Below, piece by piece: positions 35,485-44,460 of a DNA stretch of 64,000 bases. Location of the stretch: NCBI RefSeq assembly GCF_003149745.1, contig NZ_QGEG01000002.1, positions 558,001 through 622,000 on the forward strand, read 5' to 3'. Position numbers and translations under genes: made by a program. The DNA is from Flagellimonas aquimarina. GTDB taxonomy: Bacteria > Bacteroidota > Bacteroidia > Flavobacteriales > Flavobacteriaceae. The notes beneath the pieces were generated by a model. It was not told the origin of the DNA. It did no database searches and saw only the letters and a program-made list of their open reading frames with translations. Every line of letters starts with the position of its first letter. Position 1 is the stretch's first letter.

Positions 35485-36062
35485 CTACTTCCTGAATTTC
35501 TGGTTTTAACATTATTGGCTGAAAGATCTATGATTTCTGCAATTCTTTTTTGTCTGGTTTCTTCCCGTTTTGCTTGATGGAGCCAGTACAGATAGCTTTT
35601 ACGTTGTCCGCGGGTAAAATTTTGAAAATTTTCAAAAGCTTTGGGGTTTTTATCAAAAGAAACTTTTAAATCATTGGGGATTACTCCATTTTCCACATCA
35701 TCCAAAGCGGTCCATGAACCATTCTCTTTTGCTGATTGAATTACTTTAAGTCCACTTTCATGAATTAAATTAGAAGCTATTAGTTCTTCTAAATGGGTTT
35801 TGTTCACTTTACTCCAGACACTTTTTGGTTTTCTAGGGCAGAAATACTGTCTACGCTTACCATTACCCAAACTTTTGACGGTGCTATCTATCCAACCGTA
35901 ACAGAGTGCTACTCGCACTGCTTCTTCCCAGCGCATGCTTGGCATATCATGCTCAATCTTGTACATAATTACATGAATTCCATTAGAAGTTTGATGGTTT
36001 GCATGTAACCAAACTCTCCATTCTTCATCATTTTTAAAGTATATCTCTATTGCTTCCTTCAT
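35481..36062 (-). CDS. YdeI/OmdA-associated family protein
   Basis: A 193-residue cytoplasmic protein with the family's HANHQTSNGIHVIMYKIEHDMPSMRWEEAVRVALCYGWIDS block at the N-terminus, RRQYFCPRKPKSVWSKVNK, and RGQRKSYLYWLHQAKREETRQKRI at the end. Proteins of this family are widespread in Bacteroidota; one E. coli member is linked to polymyxin resistance, but function is generally unknown. It overlaps the amidohydrolase copy 1 by 4 nt and lies 3 nt after the alcohol dehydrogenase gene. Confidence 0.9.
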   Translation of the reverse strand: MKEAIEIYFKNDEEWRVWLHANHQTSNGIHVIMYKIEHDMPSMRWEEAVRVALCYGWIDSTVKSLGNGKRRQYFCPRKPKSVWSKVNKTHLEELIASNLIHESGLKVIQSAKENGSWTALDDVENGVIPNDLKVSFDKNPKAFENFQNFTRGQRKSYLYWLHQAKREETRQKRIAEIIDLSANNVKTRNSGSR

Positions 36063-36065
36063 GTG

Positions 36066-37109
36066 CTAATTAAAGGAATTGATAATGGTCATTCCTCTAT
36101 TGTTAAACTGATTCATCTCCTTTAAAACCTCTCCTGCTTTTGATAATGGAATGGTTTTTTCGACCAATTTTTGAGGTTTTAATTTTCCCTCTTTGATGAG
36201 CGTCATCATCTCGGGGTATTTATGTGCTTGCATTCCGTGGCTGCCTATAATTTCGAGTTCGTTGGCAAGAACTTTATCCATAGGTATTTTTGGATATTGG
36301 TGATTGCCCGTCATTAGCCCTACTTGAATATGCTTTCCTCTTTTTCTAAGACTGTCTATAGAATTTTGGCAAGTGACAGAGCTACCCAGGGCATCTAAAG
36401 ATACATGAACCCCACCATTCGTGAGCGATATCACTTCTTTAATAACATCCGAAGATGTAGAAGCATTTATTACCTTTGAAGCACCTAAGTCTTTAGCAAG
36501 TTTCAAGGTATCCTCATTGATATCTATTGCAACCACGTTTGCTCCAAATGCCTTGGCTATCATAATGGCTGAAAGTCCAACTCCACCACAACCATGAATT
36601 GCTATAGATTGCCCTTCATGTATGTTTCCTTGGGCCACTACCGCTCTAAATGCCGTAATAAACCGACAGCCTAAGGAAGCAGCGGTAATATCATCTATTT
36701 CTTCAGGAAGCCTTACCAAGTTGGTGTCCGCATGATCAATACGGACATATTCGGCAAAAGAGCCCCAGTGCGTAAAACCGGGCTGTGATTGATTGTCACA
36801 GATCTGATGATTACCTGAGTTACATTGCTCACATAAGCCGCAACCACATACAAAGGGAACGGTTACTCTATCGTCGATACTGAAGTTTTTAACACCTTTG
36901 CCTAAAGCAGCAATGGTTCCAGACAATTCATGACCTGGAACATGGGGCAAGACAATATCGGGATCATGTCCCATCCAACCGTGCCAATCGCTGCGACAAA
37001 TCCCAGTTGCCTCTGTTTTAAGTATCACGCTGTGATCAAAAGGAGTCGGGTCCTGAACATTCTTAAGGTTTAAATCCCCTTGAAAAGTTTCATAAATCAA
37101 TGCTTTCAC
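36066..37109 (-). CDS. Zinc-dependent alcohol dehydrogenase
   Basis: A 347-residue medium-chain dehydrogenase. The catalytic Zn motif is ATGICRSDWHGW followed by PHVPGHELSG; the structural Zn set is CGCGLCEQC plus a later Cys in HQIC. The Rossmann fold shows IHGCGGVGLSAIMIAKAFGANVVAIDI with a VVAID ending that favours NAD(P) with an Asp after the second strand. C-terminal TIPLSKAGEVLKEMN is typical. It would oxidise an alcohol or reduce an aldehyde. Neighbours (nitrilase 2 nt upstream, amidohydrolases downstream) suggest catabolism of a nitrogenous compound (inference). Confidence 0.93.
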   Translation of the reverse strand: MKALIYETFQGDLNLKNVQDPTPFDHSVILKTEATGICRSDWHGWMGHDPDIVLPHVPGHELSGTIAALGKGVKNFSIDDRVTVPFVCGCGLCEQCNSGNHQICDNQSQPGFTHWGSFAEYVRIDHADTNLVRLPEEIDDITAASLGCRFITAFRAVVAQGNIHEGQSIAIHGCGGVGLSAIMIAKAFGANVVAIDINEDTLKLAKDLGASKVINASTSSDVIKEVISLTNGGVHVSLDALGSSVTCQNSIDSLRKRGKHIQVGLMTGNHQYPKIPMDKVLANELEIIGSHGMQAHKYPEMMTLIKEGKLKPQKLVEKTIPLSKAGEVLKEMNQFNNRGMTIINSFN

Positions 37110-37111
37110 GA

Positions 37112-38038
37112 CTATTTCTTTTCTATTATCATATTTGGCTGACCAATTACGTTCAAATTAAAAATATCATTTCTAGAATAGTGTCCAATAACATCAAAAT
37201 CCAATTTACTGAGTGTTATATCTTCCAGGTCTAGCTCCGCTATCAATGATCCAGATTGACCAAAGAGGGGTCCAGCAATAATTTTTCCCGTAGGAGACAC
37301 GATAATGCTCCCCCCAGGACATATATCTTCCTTTTCATTTTCTACTAAATGTTGGTATTCAGCGGGATACATGGATTTGGTATAGAATTGATTGCAACCC
37401 AACACAAAGCACCTACCTTCCAAAGCAATATGTTGCATGGTTGCTGTCCATTCGTCTCTGGAATCAGCTGTAGGAGCAATATAGATTTCCACTCCTTTTT
37501 GATACATTGCCATTCTAGCCATGGGCATATAGTTTTCCCAACAGATGAGACCGCCCAATTTTCCAATTTTAGTGTCAAAACTTACTAAAGATTCTCCTGA
37601 AGCCTCTGCCCAAATAATTCGTTCTGTTCCAGTTGGTTTAATTTTTCTATGTACACCCAACAAGCCTGAAGAAGGTGAAAAGTACGCCATAGAACAATAC
37701 AGGCTTCCGTTAACTTTTAGTCTTTCGGTTATTCCTATAACCAGATATACATTTTGTGATTTGGAGAGTTTTTCTAAAAACTCAAGGTCATCACCTTCTA
37801 AACAGACACTATTTTCATAGTACTTGGCATATAATTCTTTGCCCTCTAAGGAGCGACTACCAACTGTGGCCCCAAACGTGAACCCCCTGGGATAACCTGG
37901 AACAAAAGATTCAGGGAAGACAATTAAATTACAACCCTCCGCAGCATGTTTCCTAGTTAAATCAGCTAGCTTTTCAAAGGTTTTTTGCTTATTAAAGAAA
38001 ACAGGATTTTCTTGTATGAGTGCTACTTTTACCTTCAT
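37112..38038 (-). CDS. Nitrilase-family carbon-nitrogen hydrolase
   Basis: A 308-residue cytoplasmic hydrolase with the full nitrilase triad: Glu43 (FPESFVPGYPRG), Lys132 (HRKIKPTGTER) and Cys166 (LICWENYMP). The motifs are closer to true nitrilases (PESFxPGYPRG, HRKxxPT) than to amidases, so it probably converts a nitrile to the carboxylic acid plus ammonia. The C-terminus has GGSIIVSPTGKIIAGP. It is 2 nt upstream of the alcohol dehydrogenase. The physiological nitrile is unknown. Confidence 0.93.
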   Translation of the reverse strand: MKVKVALIQENPVFFNKQKTFEKLADLTRKHAAEGCNLIVFPESFVPGYPRGFTFGATVGSRSLEGKELYAKYYENSVCLEGDDLEFLEKLSKSQNVYLVIGITERLKVNGSLYCSMAYFSPSSGLLGVHRKIKPTGTERIIWAEASGESLVSFDTKIGKLGGLICWENYMPMARMAMYQKGVEIYIAPTADSRDEWTATMQHIALEGRCFVLGCNQFYTKSMYPAEYQHLVENEKEDICPGGSIIVSPTGKIIAGPLFGQSGSLIAELDLEDITLSKLDFDVIGHYSRNDIFNLNVIGQPNMIIEKK

Positions 38039-38083
38039 AAGAGTTTGTTTTAGATGCTAAAAGTCTTAACTATTATCTTTTGA

Positions 38084-38860
38084 TTATTCTTGTTCAATAG
38101 CCTTTAAAAAAGGCTCCATTTCTATAAGCTTAATATCATCCCTCTTTCTCAACTCCCGCACAAACCAGCTCTTGTGCCCGGCACCATAGGTTATTAAAAA
38201 GCGTTTGCCAGAATAACGGTGTTTTTCCAACGCCTTTTCAATATTCCAATAATGCGCAATATTGATGTTATCCCAACCTCCAAGACCTAATTCCACATTA
38301 AAAAGTCTGTTGTAGACCTGTAGTGAAATATCCTGAATACTATCATAGGTATCTGTATGAATAAAATATGGGTTATTCACTTTTTCAGTGGCTCGATAAA
38401 CAGAATCTGAACGTTCATTGGCTTCGGTATAGGCGGCCCAATCGGCTGTTCTGCTTGTATCTTGGCTAATTGCATACAGTTTTGCACTTCTTTCATCAGC
38501 CATGGGCTTTGTCCAACCTGCAGTTGGGATAATTTCGAAATCCATTTCCTTTGTCAACGGAAAAATGACATCTACATATTCTGGAAAACGCATTACCCTT
38601 GGTTCCGAAATACTATCATCCCTCGTATAACCTTCAATAGCAGCTTGGAACCTATCTGGAGGAATTTCCGCTAGGATAAAATCCGGGTTAATTTCTTTTA
38701 CAAGCTTCCTCAAATACTGAAGATTATAAACACTATCGGTCAAATGTCCACCATGAATGGTACCAAGTATCAACACTTCATTTTTTAGAGGCTTCTGGTC
38801 TTTCTGACCACAACTAATTAAAAGGACTGTTGCTAAGGCACAGATTATACATCTCTTCAT
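38084..38860 (-). CDS. TraB/TIKI-superfamily lipoprotein
   Basis: A 258-residue lipoprotein (LISC, Cys17). The catalytic-like elements of the TIKI/TraB/EreA superfamily are visible: LGTIHGGHLTDS, ILAEIPPDRF, RFPEYVDVIFPL and a late ITYGAGHKSWF. Members are metal-dependent proteases or hydrolases; this version lies outside the characterised branches. The start codon overlaps the stop of the arginase-family gene by 4 nt, so translation is coupled. Confidence 0.78.
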   Translation of the reverse strand: MKRCIICALATVLLISCGQKDQKPLKNEVLILGTIHGGHLTDSVYNLQYLRKLVKEINPDFILAEIPPDRFQAAIEGYTRDDSISEPRVMRFPEYVDVIFPLTKEMDFEIIPTAGWTKPMADERSAKLYAISQDTSRTADWAAYTEANERSDSVYRATEKVNNPYFIHTDTYDSIQDISLQVYNRLFNVELGLGGWDNINIAHYWNIEKALEKHRYSGKRFLITYGAGHKSWFVRELRKRDDIKLIEMEPFLKAIEQE

Positions 38861-39663
38861 TGCATCAACAGGTTTATGATGTTCTCAATAGGTCTCAATT
38901 CTTCAATGTTTGCGGTGGTTGATTCTAAAACACTTGTTCCAACCAAATTAAAACTGCTTTTTAGTTCAGAAATACATTCCTCAGCATCCTTTATCAATAA
39001 ACCATCAGGTACTCGATAATAGGTCTTGTCATAATCTGTTGGCTCCAAGCAGTCAAAATCAAAATGTAAATAGAGATTCTTTATGTTTTTGGATTGTAAT
39101 GTGTAAACAAGCTCTGTAATATTCAATTTCCTTGGATGATAAATGTTTCCGCTATCCAATCTACTTTTTTCGGCCTTATCAATGTCCCGTAATCCCACAT
39201 AATGGATTTGCGAACTGTCCAATGTGCTAAACATTAAATTGTTCATATTGGGTTCTCCTTCTCCCAACAAAGTTCTTAGGGGCATGCCATGAAAATTACA
39301 ACTTGCTGAATCACATGGCCTATTGATATCGGCATGTGCATCAAACCAAATAACACCTAGATTTGGGTATTGCTCATTTAAATAGGATACCGGTACAATT
39401 TCAAGACCGCAATCACCACCAATGGTAGCAGTGGTTTTGGGTTTTTTCGATGCTAGAAATTGTTTAAACCGAAGCAGCTGTTGATGAATGGCTTCGTAAT
39501 TGTTGATTTGAAATTTTTGGACTCCATTTTCCCCTGCAGGAATACCAGAGAGTGGAATTTGAACAAAATCGGGGTCTTTCAAATATTCCAAAACAGCGAA
39601 AGCACCTGATTCTATCTTCTTACCTGATCCAGCACCCTGCCATTGTGGAAAATAGATTTTCAT
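38857..39663 (-). CDS. Arginase-family enzyme (ureohydrolase fold)
   Basis: A 268-residue cytoplasmic protein with the ureohydrolase motif series: IGGDCGLEIVPV (first metal loop, Cys in place of the usual His), VIWFDAHADIN (DAHxD), FHGMPLRTLLGEG, and HFDFDCLEPTDYD (DxD). The family hydrolyses arginine, agmatine or formiminoglutamate to urea or formamide. The GGDC variant occurs in part of the family, so activity is not excluded. First gene of a coupled pair with the TIKI-like lipoprotein. Confidence 0.88.
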   Translation of the reverse strand: MKIYFPQWQGAGSGKKIESGAFAVLEYLKDPDFVQIPLSGIPAGENGVQKFQINNYEAIHQQLLRFKQFLASKKPKTTATIGGDCGLEIVPVSYLNEQYPNLGVIWFDAHADINRPCDSASCNFHGMPLRTLLGEGEPNMNNLMFSTLDSSQIHYVGLRDIDKAEKSRLDSGNIYHPRKLNITELVYTLQSKNIKNLYLHFDFDCLEPTDYDKTYYRVPDGLLIKDAEECISELKSSFNLVGTSVLESTTANIEELRPIENIINLLMQ

Positions 39664-39681
39664 AATAACATACGGTTGAAT

Positions 39682-41304
39682 TCAAATTTTCTGATACAGG
39701 ATGTAAAAATTATCATCTAGAGTTAATTCTTCGCTTTGCAATGTCTCTGTTTTCCATTCTTTGCTAGGAAACAGCCATTGTTCTTTTCCATTTGTAAAAA
39801 CTCTGATGGGCATATCAAAATCTTCTACAACATCTACATAGCGATGGGTAATGGATTTTCCTTCCAACTTGTATTCCAATTTTGGAATCATAGTGGTTCT
39901 TAAGTACTGGTTGAAAAAGGCAGATAGGTCCTTTTCCGTTTTATTGCTGATATAATTTTCAATCTGTTCGGTGGTCACCGTTTGGTGATAGAACTCGGCG
40001 TTTAAACCTCTCAGGATTTGGCGCCATAGTTTATCATCTTCAATAAGTTGTCTTAAGGTGTGCAGCATGTTGGCTCCTTTGTAGTACATGTCTCCGGAGC
40101 CTTTTTTGTTAACGTTGTAGATGCCTATTATGGGGATGTCGTTTTGAATGTTTGCACGGGTTCCTATTACGTATTCTGATGCTGCTTTGGTTCCATAATG
40201 ATAGTCTAGGTAAAGATTTTCAGAATAAGCCGTAAACCCTTCGTGAATCCACATATCTGCAACATCTTTATATGTAATGTTGTTGGCAAACCACTCATGG
40301 CCGCCTTCATGGATAATGATAAAATCAAACTTTAACCCCCAGCCGCTGCCAGACAAGTCTCTACCTAAATAACCATTTTGGTATTTATTCCCATAAGTAA
40401 CCGAACTTTGGTGTTCCATGCCCAAGTAAGGAACTTCCACTAGTTTAAAACTGTCTTCGTAAAAAGGGTAGGGGCCAAACCAGTGCTCAAAAGCTTCCAG
40501 CATCATGGAAGTTTGTTTAAACTGCTCTTTTGCTTTTTCCAAATTGTCTCTTAACACATAATAATCTACATCTAATGTGCCTTTTTCTCCATCATACTTT
40601 TCGCCAAATTGAACGTAATCCCCAATATTTACATTTACGCCATAATTGTTTATTGGATTTGACACGAACCAATCGTATAGTTTGTATCCACCAAAATCAT
40701 AAAGATATTCTTCCCTTAATCTACCATTGGCCACAGCTACCAAATCTTTTGGAACATCAATGGCAATGCGCATGCTATCTACTTCATCATACATATGGTC
40801 CTTATTGGGCCACCATGCACTTGCTCCCAAACCTTGACAAGATGTAGCAACAAAATGATTGCCGTTTTCGTCTTTATTCCATGAGAAACCACCATCCCAT
40901 GGCGCTCTTTTTGCTTTTCTGGGATTTCCTGAATATTGCACGTACAACTCGTTGAATTCCCCAGGGATTTGTTTTTTCTTTAAATGAACAAAATGTGCTG
41001 AACCATGGGAAGTATAATCCAGGTCTTTCTTGTCTTGCGATATCGCATCAATTTTTAAAGGTTCTTGTAAATCGATTTGTATAACATTGGATTCCTCTAA
41101 AACTTTATACCTGATAATGTTGTACCCCGCGATGGATTGGTTATCCGGTTGTACTTTAATGTTTAAATTGTAATAGTTCAAGTCCCACCAAGCACGTTCT
41201 GGAGTAATGCTCCCTCTTAAAGTGTCTTGCTTGGTAAAGTTTTGACCATTTACATTAAATGATAGGCCTAAAACAAGGAGAATAAGTAGCGTATGTTTTT
41301 TCAT
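39682..41304 (-). CDS. M1 family metallopeptidase, exported
   Basis: A 540-residue zinc aminopeptidase with a signal peptide (to about VNGQ). The zinc motif is HEGGHEWF (first His about residue 332) with the third ligand 18 residues later in MWIHEGFTAYSENLY. The exopeptidase-type GxMEN motif is replaced by LGMEHQSSVTYGN. The chain stops soon after the catalytic domain; the long ARM-like C-terminal domain of M1 aminopeptidase N is absent. The frame is open 15 codons upstream into the M28 gene but the signal peptide fixes the start at 41304. Probably digests peptides outside the cytoplasm. Confidence 0.93.
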   Translation of the reverse strand: MKKHTLLILLVLGLSFNVNGQNFTKQDTLRGSITPERAWWDLNYYNLNIKVQPDNQSIAGYNIIRYKVLEESNVIQIDLQEPLKIDAISQDKKDLDYTSHGSAHFVHLKKKQIPGEFNELYVQYSGNPRKAKRAPWDGGFSWNKDENGNHFVATSCQGLGASAWWPNKDHMYDEVDSMRIAIDVPKDLVAVANGRLREEYLYDFGGYKLYDWFVSNPINNYGVNVNIGDYVQFGEKYDGEKGTLDVDYYVLRDNLEKAKEQFKQTSMMLEAFEHWFGPYPFYEDSFKLVEVPYLGMEHQSSVTYGNKYQNGYLGRDLSGSGWGLKFDFIIIHEGGHEWFANNITYKDVADMWIHEGFTAYSENLYLDYHYGTKAASEYVIGTRANIQNDIPIIGIYNVNKKGSGDMYYKGANMLHTLRQLIEDDKLWRQILRGLNAEFYHQTVTTEQIENYISNKTEKDLSAFFNQYLRTTMIPKLEYKLEGKSITHRYVDVVEDFDMPIRVFTNGKEQWLFPSKEWKTETLQSEELTLDDNFYILYQKI

Positions 41305-41320
41305 TTGGATTAAGGTATGA

Positions 41321-42655
41321 TTATCTAAAAATCTTATTGGGGAATACAACTAAACTTTCATGACCATCTTTGCCAATTGCTGCAACACCAAAAAAGAAAT
41401 TGTCAATAACAATGCCTTCCAAAGTATGCTCAGTAACATCTCCAACATATTTATGGTTGTCCCAAGTTGGAGAAGTGGTATCTCTCCAATAAATTTTATA
41501 TCCTACAGCTCCATCGACCTTGTTCCATTTTAATTTAGCCGAGGGTTCTACTATTCCACCAATCTCCACTGTAGAGGGGGCGGGGGGAGCCCAAGCGATA
41601 GAAGCCAGGTTAATTGCATTTACGGCTGTTAGTTTTTTAGCGTATTCAAAATTTACATGCTCAAGTACATCGCCATAAGCAATACCATCTTCAACTCTAA
41701 TATCTTGATGCTGTTGGGTATAGTTTTCATGGGACTCCATAATTCTTACACCTGCAAAACCAGCATCGTTAAAAGGCCTATGATGACCTCCTCTTCCAAA
41801 TCTATCCAAGCGGTAGATCATCATCGGATTCATTTCTGGCATATAGGTTTTCGTGGTTTTATGAATATATCTAGCCAATTGACGTGAAATTCCATCTACT
41901 TCACCACCATAAAAGCGTCGTGCTCTTCGTTGCTCTTCGGTTTCTGTTGGCGGTACGGGTTCTGAAAAAATTCTGAAATCCCTGTTGCTTACAACACCAT
42001 CTACTCCTGATATATTACCAATCATATCGTTATTGATGATTCCAACAATATCCCAGCCTTTTTCCTTGGCATAAGCAGCCAATCCTTTTCCACCAAAGAG
42101 GCCTTGTTCTTCACCGGACAGTCCTACATAAATGATACTACTTTCAAATTGATATTTGGATAACACCCTAGCTGCTTCAATGGTTCCTGCCATACCACTG
42201 GCATTATCATTTGCTCCAGGAGATTCTGATGTAAAATTATTTGGATTGCTTACCCGAGAATCGATATCTCCGCTCATAATTATGAACCTATTTGGATATT
42301 TTGTGCCACGCTGCACAGCTAAAACGTTTACTACCCAAACGTCTTTGACGATACGTTTTCCGTCTCCTTTTTTTACCAGATCCTTTTGATAAAAAACATC
42401 CAAACAGTTATTACAATTCGCTGAGGTTTTCTCAAATTCAGATTTTATCCAACGTCTGGCAGCACCAATTCCCCTCGTTTGAGAAACCGTATCGCTCAAA
42501 GTATGGCGTGTACCGAAGTTGACCAGAGTGGTTACATCCTTTTCAATTCGGTCAGCAGAAACTGCATTCACGATGTCATACAAACGGGTATCCGTTTGTG
42601 CCAAAAGAGTTGAAATACAAAATAATGCTGCTAGCAATGTGTAAAGTTTCCTCAT
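41321..42655 (-). CDS. M28 family peptidase with C-terminal fibronectin-like module
   Basis: A 444-residue exported zinc peptidase (signal peptide to about LLAQ). Metal-binding regions: IIMSGDIDSRVSN (usual HxD replaced by GDIDS), SPGANDNASGMAGTIEAARVL (Asp of the bridge), VGLSGEEQGLFGGKGL (catalytic Glu-Glu), IINNDMIGN and MESHENYTQQHQD (late His). A fibronectin type III-like beta-sandwich (about 350-440: VEIGGIVEPSAKLKWNKVDGAVGYKIYW) ends the chain. It lies 16 nt before the M1 gene, so the two peptidases probably work together on extracellular peptides. Confidence 0.92.
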   Translation of the reverse strand: MRKLYTLLAALFCISTLLAQTDTRLYDIVNAVSADRIEKDVTTLVNFGTRHTLSDTVSQTRGIGAARRWIKSEFEKTSANCNNCLDVFYQKDLVKKGDGKRIVKDVWVVNVLAVQRGTKYPNRFIIMSGDIDSRVSNPNNFTSESPGANDNASGMAGTIEAARVLSKYQFESSIIYVGLSGEEQGLFGGKGLAAYAKEKGWDIVGIINNDMIGNISGVDGVVSNRDFRIFSEPVPPTETEEQRRARRFYGGEVDGISRQLARYIHKTTKTYMPEMNPMMIYRLDRFGRGGHHRPFNDAGFAGVRIMESHENYTQQHQDIRVEDGIAYGDVLEHVNFEYAKKLTAVNAINLASIAWAPPAPSTVEIGGIVEPSAKLKWNKVDGAVGYKIYWRDTTSPTWDNHKYVGDVTEHTLEGIVIDNFFFGVAAIGKDGHESLVVFPNKIFR

Positions 42656-42664
42656 TTTTAAAAT

Positions 42665-43162
42665 TTAATTACCAATTAGTTCAATAAAAGTGCCATCTGG
42701 ATCCTGCACTAGGATAAAGCTTCTGCCATCTGCTAGCTTAATAGGTGTTTCTCCGAGCAGTTTTACATTATTGGCTTTTAAACGATTGAGTACTTCAACC
42801 GTAGACTTGTAAAACAGGGTAATGTACCTCATCCCGTTTCGCTCTTGGATATGTGTTTCAGATGTATTTTTTTCATTACCAAAAGACATTAGCTTATATT
42901 CCGTGGCGTTTGGGTCATCTTGGAGTTTTAGGATTTTTACATCAAAAGGAACCCCTCCAGTAAGGCCTGTTTTTCTAGCAAATTCTTCATTTACATTAAA
43001 CCCTCCTGTCTCTTTCATACCAATAATATTGGTATAAAAATCCAAAGCTGAATCCAAATCAGAGACAATTACACCTATTGAAACAAAAGACTTGTCAAAT
43101 TCAGTTTGACCTTGGCCTATGCCAACCACTAAGAGCAAACTGATAAGAAGTATATTTTTCAT
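42665..43162 (-). CDS. Exported VOC family protein
   Basis: A 165-residue protein with a signal peptide (MKNILLISLLLVVGIGQGQ) and one VOC domain (about 25-163): SIGVIVSDLDSALDFYTNIIGMKETGGFNV, KLMSFGNEKNTSETHI, GMRYITLFYKST, and RSFILVQDPDGTFIELIGN. An exported VOC protein is less common than a cytoplasmic one. It lies 9 nt upstream of the M28 gene. Substrate unknown. Confidence 0.88.
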   Translation of the reverse strand: MKNILLISLLLVVGIGQGQTEFDKSFVSIGVIVSDLDSALDFYTNIIGMKETGGFNVNEEFARKTGLTGGVPFDVKILKLQDDPNATEYKLMSFGNEKNTSETHIQERNGMRYITLFYKSTVEVLNRLKANNVKLLGETPIKLADGRSFILVQDPDGTFIELIGN

Positions 43163-43272
43163 CTTTTTATGATTTATACCTGTTTAAATTTCATCCTATG
43201 AAAGTAACAAAAACAACTAACAAGAATCTTGAAAAACTTAAAAAGAAATTACTGGAAAAACAACATAAAGAA

Positions 43273-44460
43273 TTATTGTAAAAAGGTAGCTTTGATAATC
43301 TTACCATTTTCTACTTCATATATGGCCACTGCTCTAAAATTTACACCATTTGCGGTGATATATTCTTCATCAATAACTCGATTTCCTATGATTATCCGGT
43401 TTTTTAATTCGCAATGAAGGTCTGGAGTGTTTTCAAAATAGGAATTGTAACTTTCTTTCATCTTGTCCTGCCCTTCCAAGAATAGACTATTGGGGTATTC
43501 GTAGAGTTTTATGTTTTCAGCATATGCATTCATAAAGCCTTCTATGTCTCTTGCGTTATATGCATCAAGTTGTTTTTGAACAATGTTAGCTGGGGATTCT
43601 TCTGCCACAAAAGCTAAACGATTTCCTGCTTTATTTATGGCAATCCGGGTAATATTGTTTATTTCTTCCTGTTCAAAATTCATTATTAGATCCCACTCTA
43701 TTCCAGATTCCGTATCGAATTTAATAAGAGATTTTCCGGCTCCAGCAATAATTGTACTATCATTTAACCAGCAAATGTCCTCAGAACCTCTAAAGGTATT
43801 GGCAATTTTTTTGGTTGCACCGGTAATCGGATTTAAGGATTTTATTTCCCAAGCTTTATTTTCCTTACTGATGTAGCTTACTAAATCTGAGTTTGGAATT
43901 TTCCATAAGCTACGTCCAACATTTTTTTGAAAAGTGAAGTTGGTATTGTCCTTTAGATTGCTCACAACCAAATCCATGCGGTTTTCCACCAATACAGTTG
44001 CAACCAGTATATGGTCATTGTACCATACATGATAGCCTATTTTTAAATCCTCAAGAATTAGCTCTGATTCTCCTGTAGTGATATCATATTCATATAATCT
44101 TTGTAATCCATCCAAGTCTAGGCGAATCGCCGAGATAGCATTTTTATTGGGAATTTTTAATGGGGAATATTCACTGCCGGTGGGAGTATTTGATATCCAA
44201 GATGTAGTGCTTCCTTCTAATATATTAAACCTTAAAATATCTGTTTGGTCTTCACGGTTTGATGCGAATAAAACAGTATTGTCATTTAAAAATGATGGTT
44301 GATTGTCATATCCTTCATTGTTTGATATATTCTTTGGATTTGATAACACGGGATCTCCATTATTTATTTGTAAATCAAAAAGATAGACATCAGTATTTAC
44401 CTGGCCATTTAAGGATACACAAATGAACGTTAGACATATAACTAAAAACCTGGTTGTCAT
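43273..44460 (-). CDS. Fusion of a PD40/TolB-like propeller and a SnoaL-like domain
   Basis: A 395-residue exported protein (signal peptide to about LNGQ). Residues about 25-285 are WD40-like/PD40 repeats (NEGYDNQPSFLNDNTVLFASNREDQTDILRF, TGSEYSPLKIPNKNAISAIRLDLDG). The last ~110 residues are a SnoaL/nuclear-transport-factor-2-like fold (IVQKQLDAYNARDIEGFMNAYAENIKLYEYPNSLFLEG, then IDEEYITANGVNFRAVAIYEVENGKI). The join at about residue 285 reads like a clean domain fusion. It overlaps the trehalose synthase stop by 1 nt. Confidence 0.85.
   Translation of the reverse strand: MTTRFLVICLTFICVSLNGQVNTDVYLFDLQINNGDPVLSNPKNISNNEGYDNQPSFLNDNTVLFASNREDQTDILRFNILEGSTTSWISNTPTGSEYSPLKIPNKNAISAIRLDLDGLQRLYEYDITTGESELILEDLKIGYHVWYNDHILVATVLVENRMDLVVSNLKDNTNFTFQKNVGRSLWKIPNSDLVSYISKENKAWEIKSLNPITGATKKIANTFRGSEDICWLNDSTIIAGAGKSLIKFDTESGIEWDLIMNFEQEEINNITRIAINKAGNRLAFVAEESPANIVQKQLDAYNARDIEGFMNAYAENIKLYEYPNSLFLEGQDKMKESYNSYFENTPDLHCELKNRIIIGNRVIDEEYITANGVNFRAVAIYEVENGKIIKATFLQ

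Noticed and set aside
43198..43281. 27-codon Lys-rich + strand ORF between the VOC and propeller-SnoaL genes
   Set aside because: It starts in an AT-rich gap and its end overlaps the opposite gene by 9 nt; composition (A-rich) explains it. No supporting signal found.
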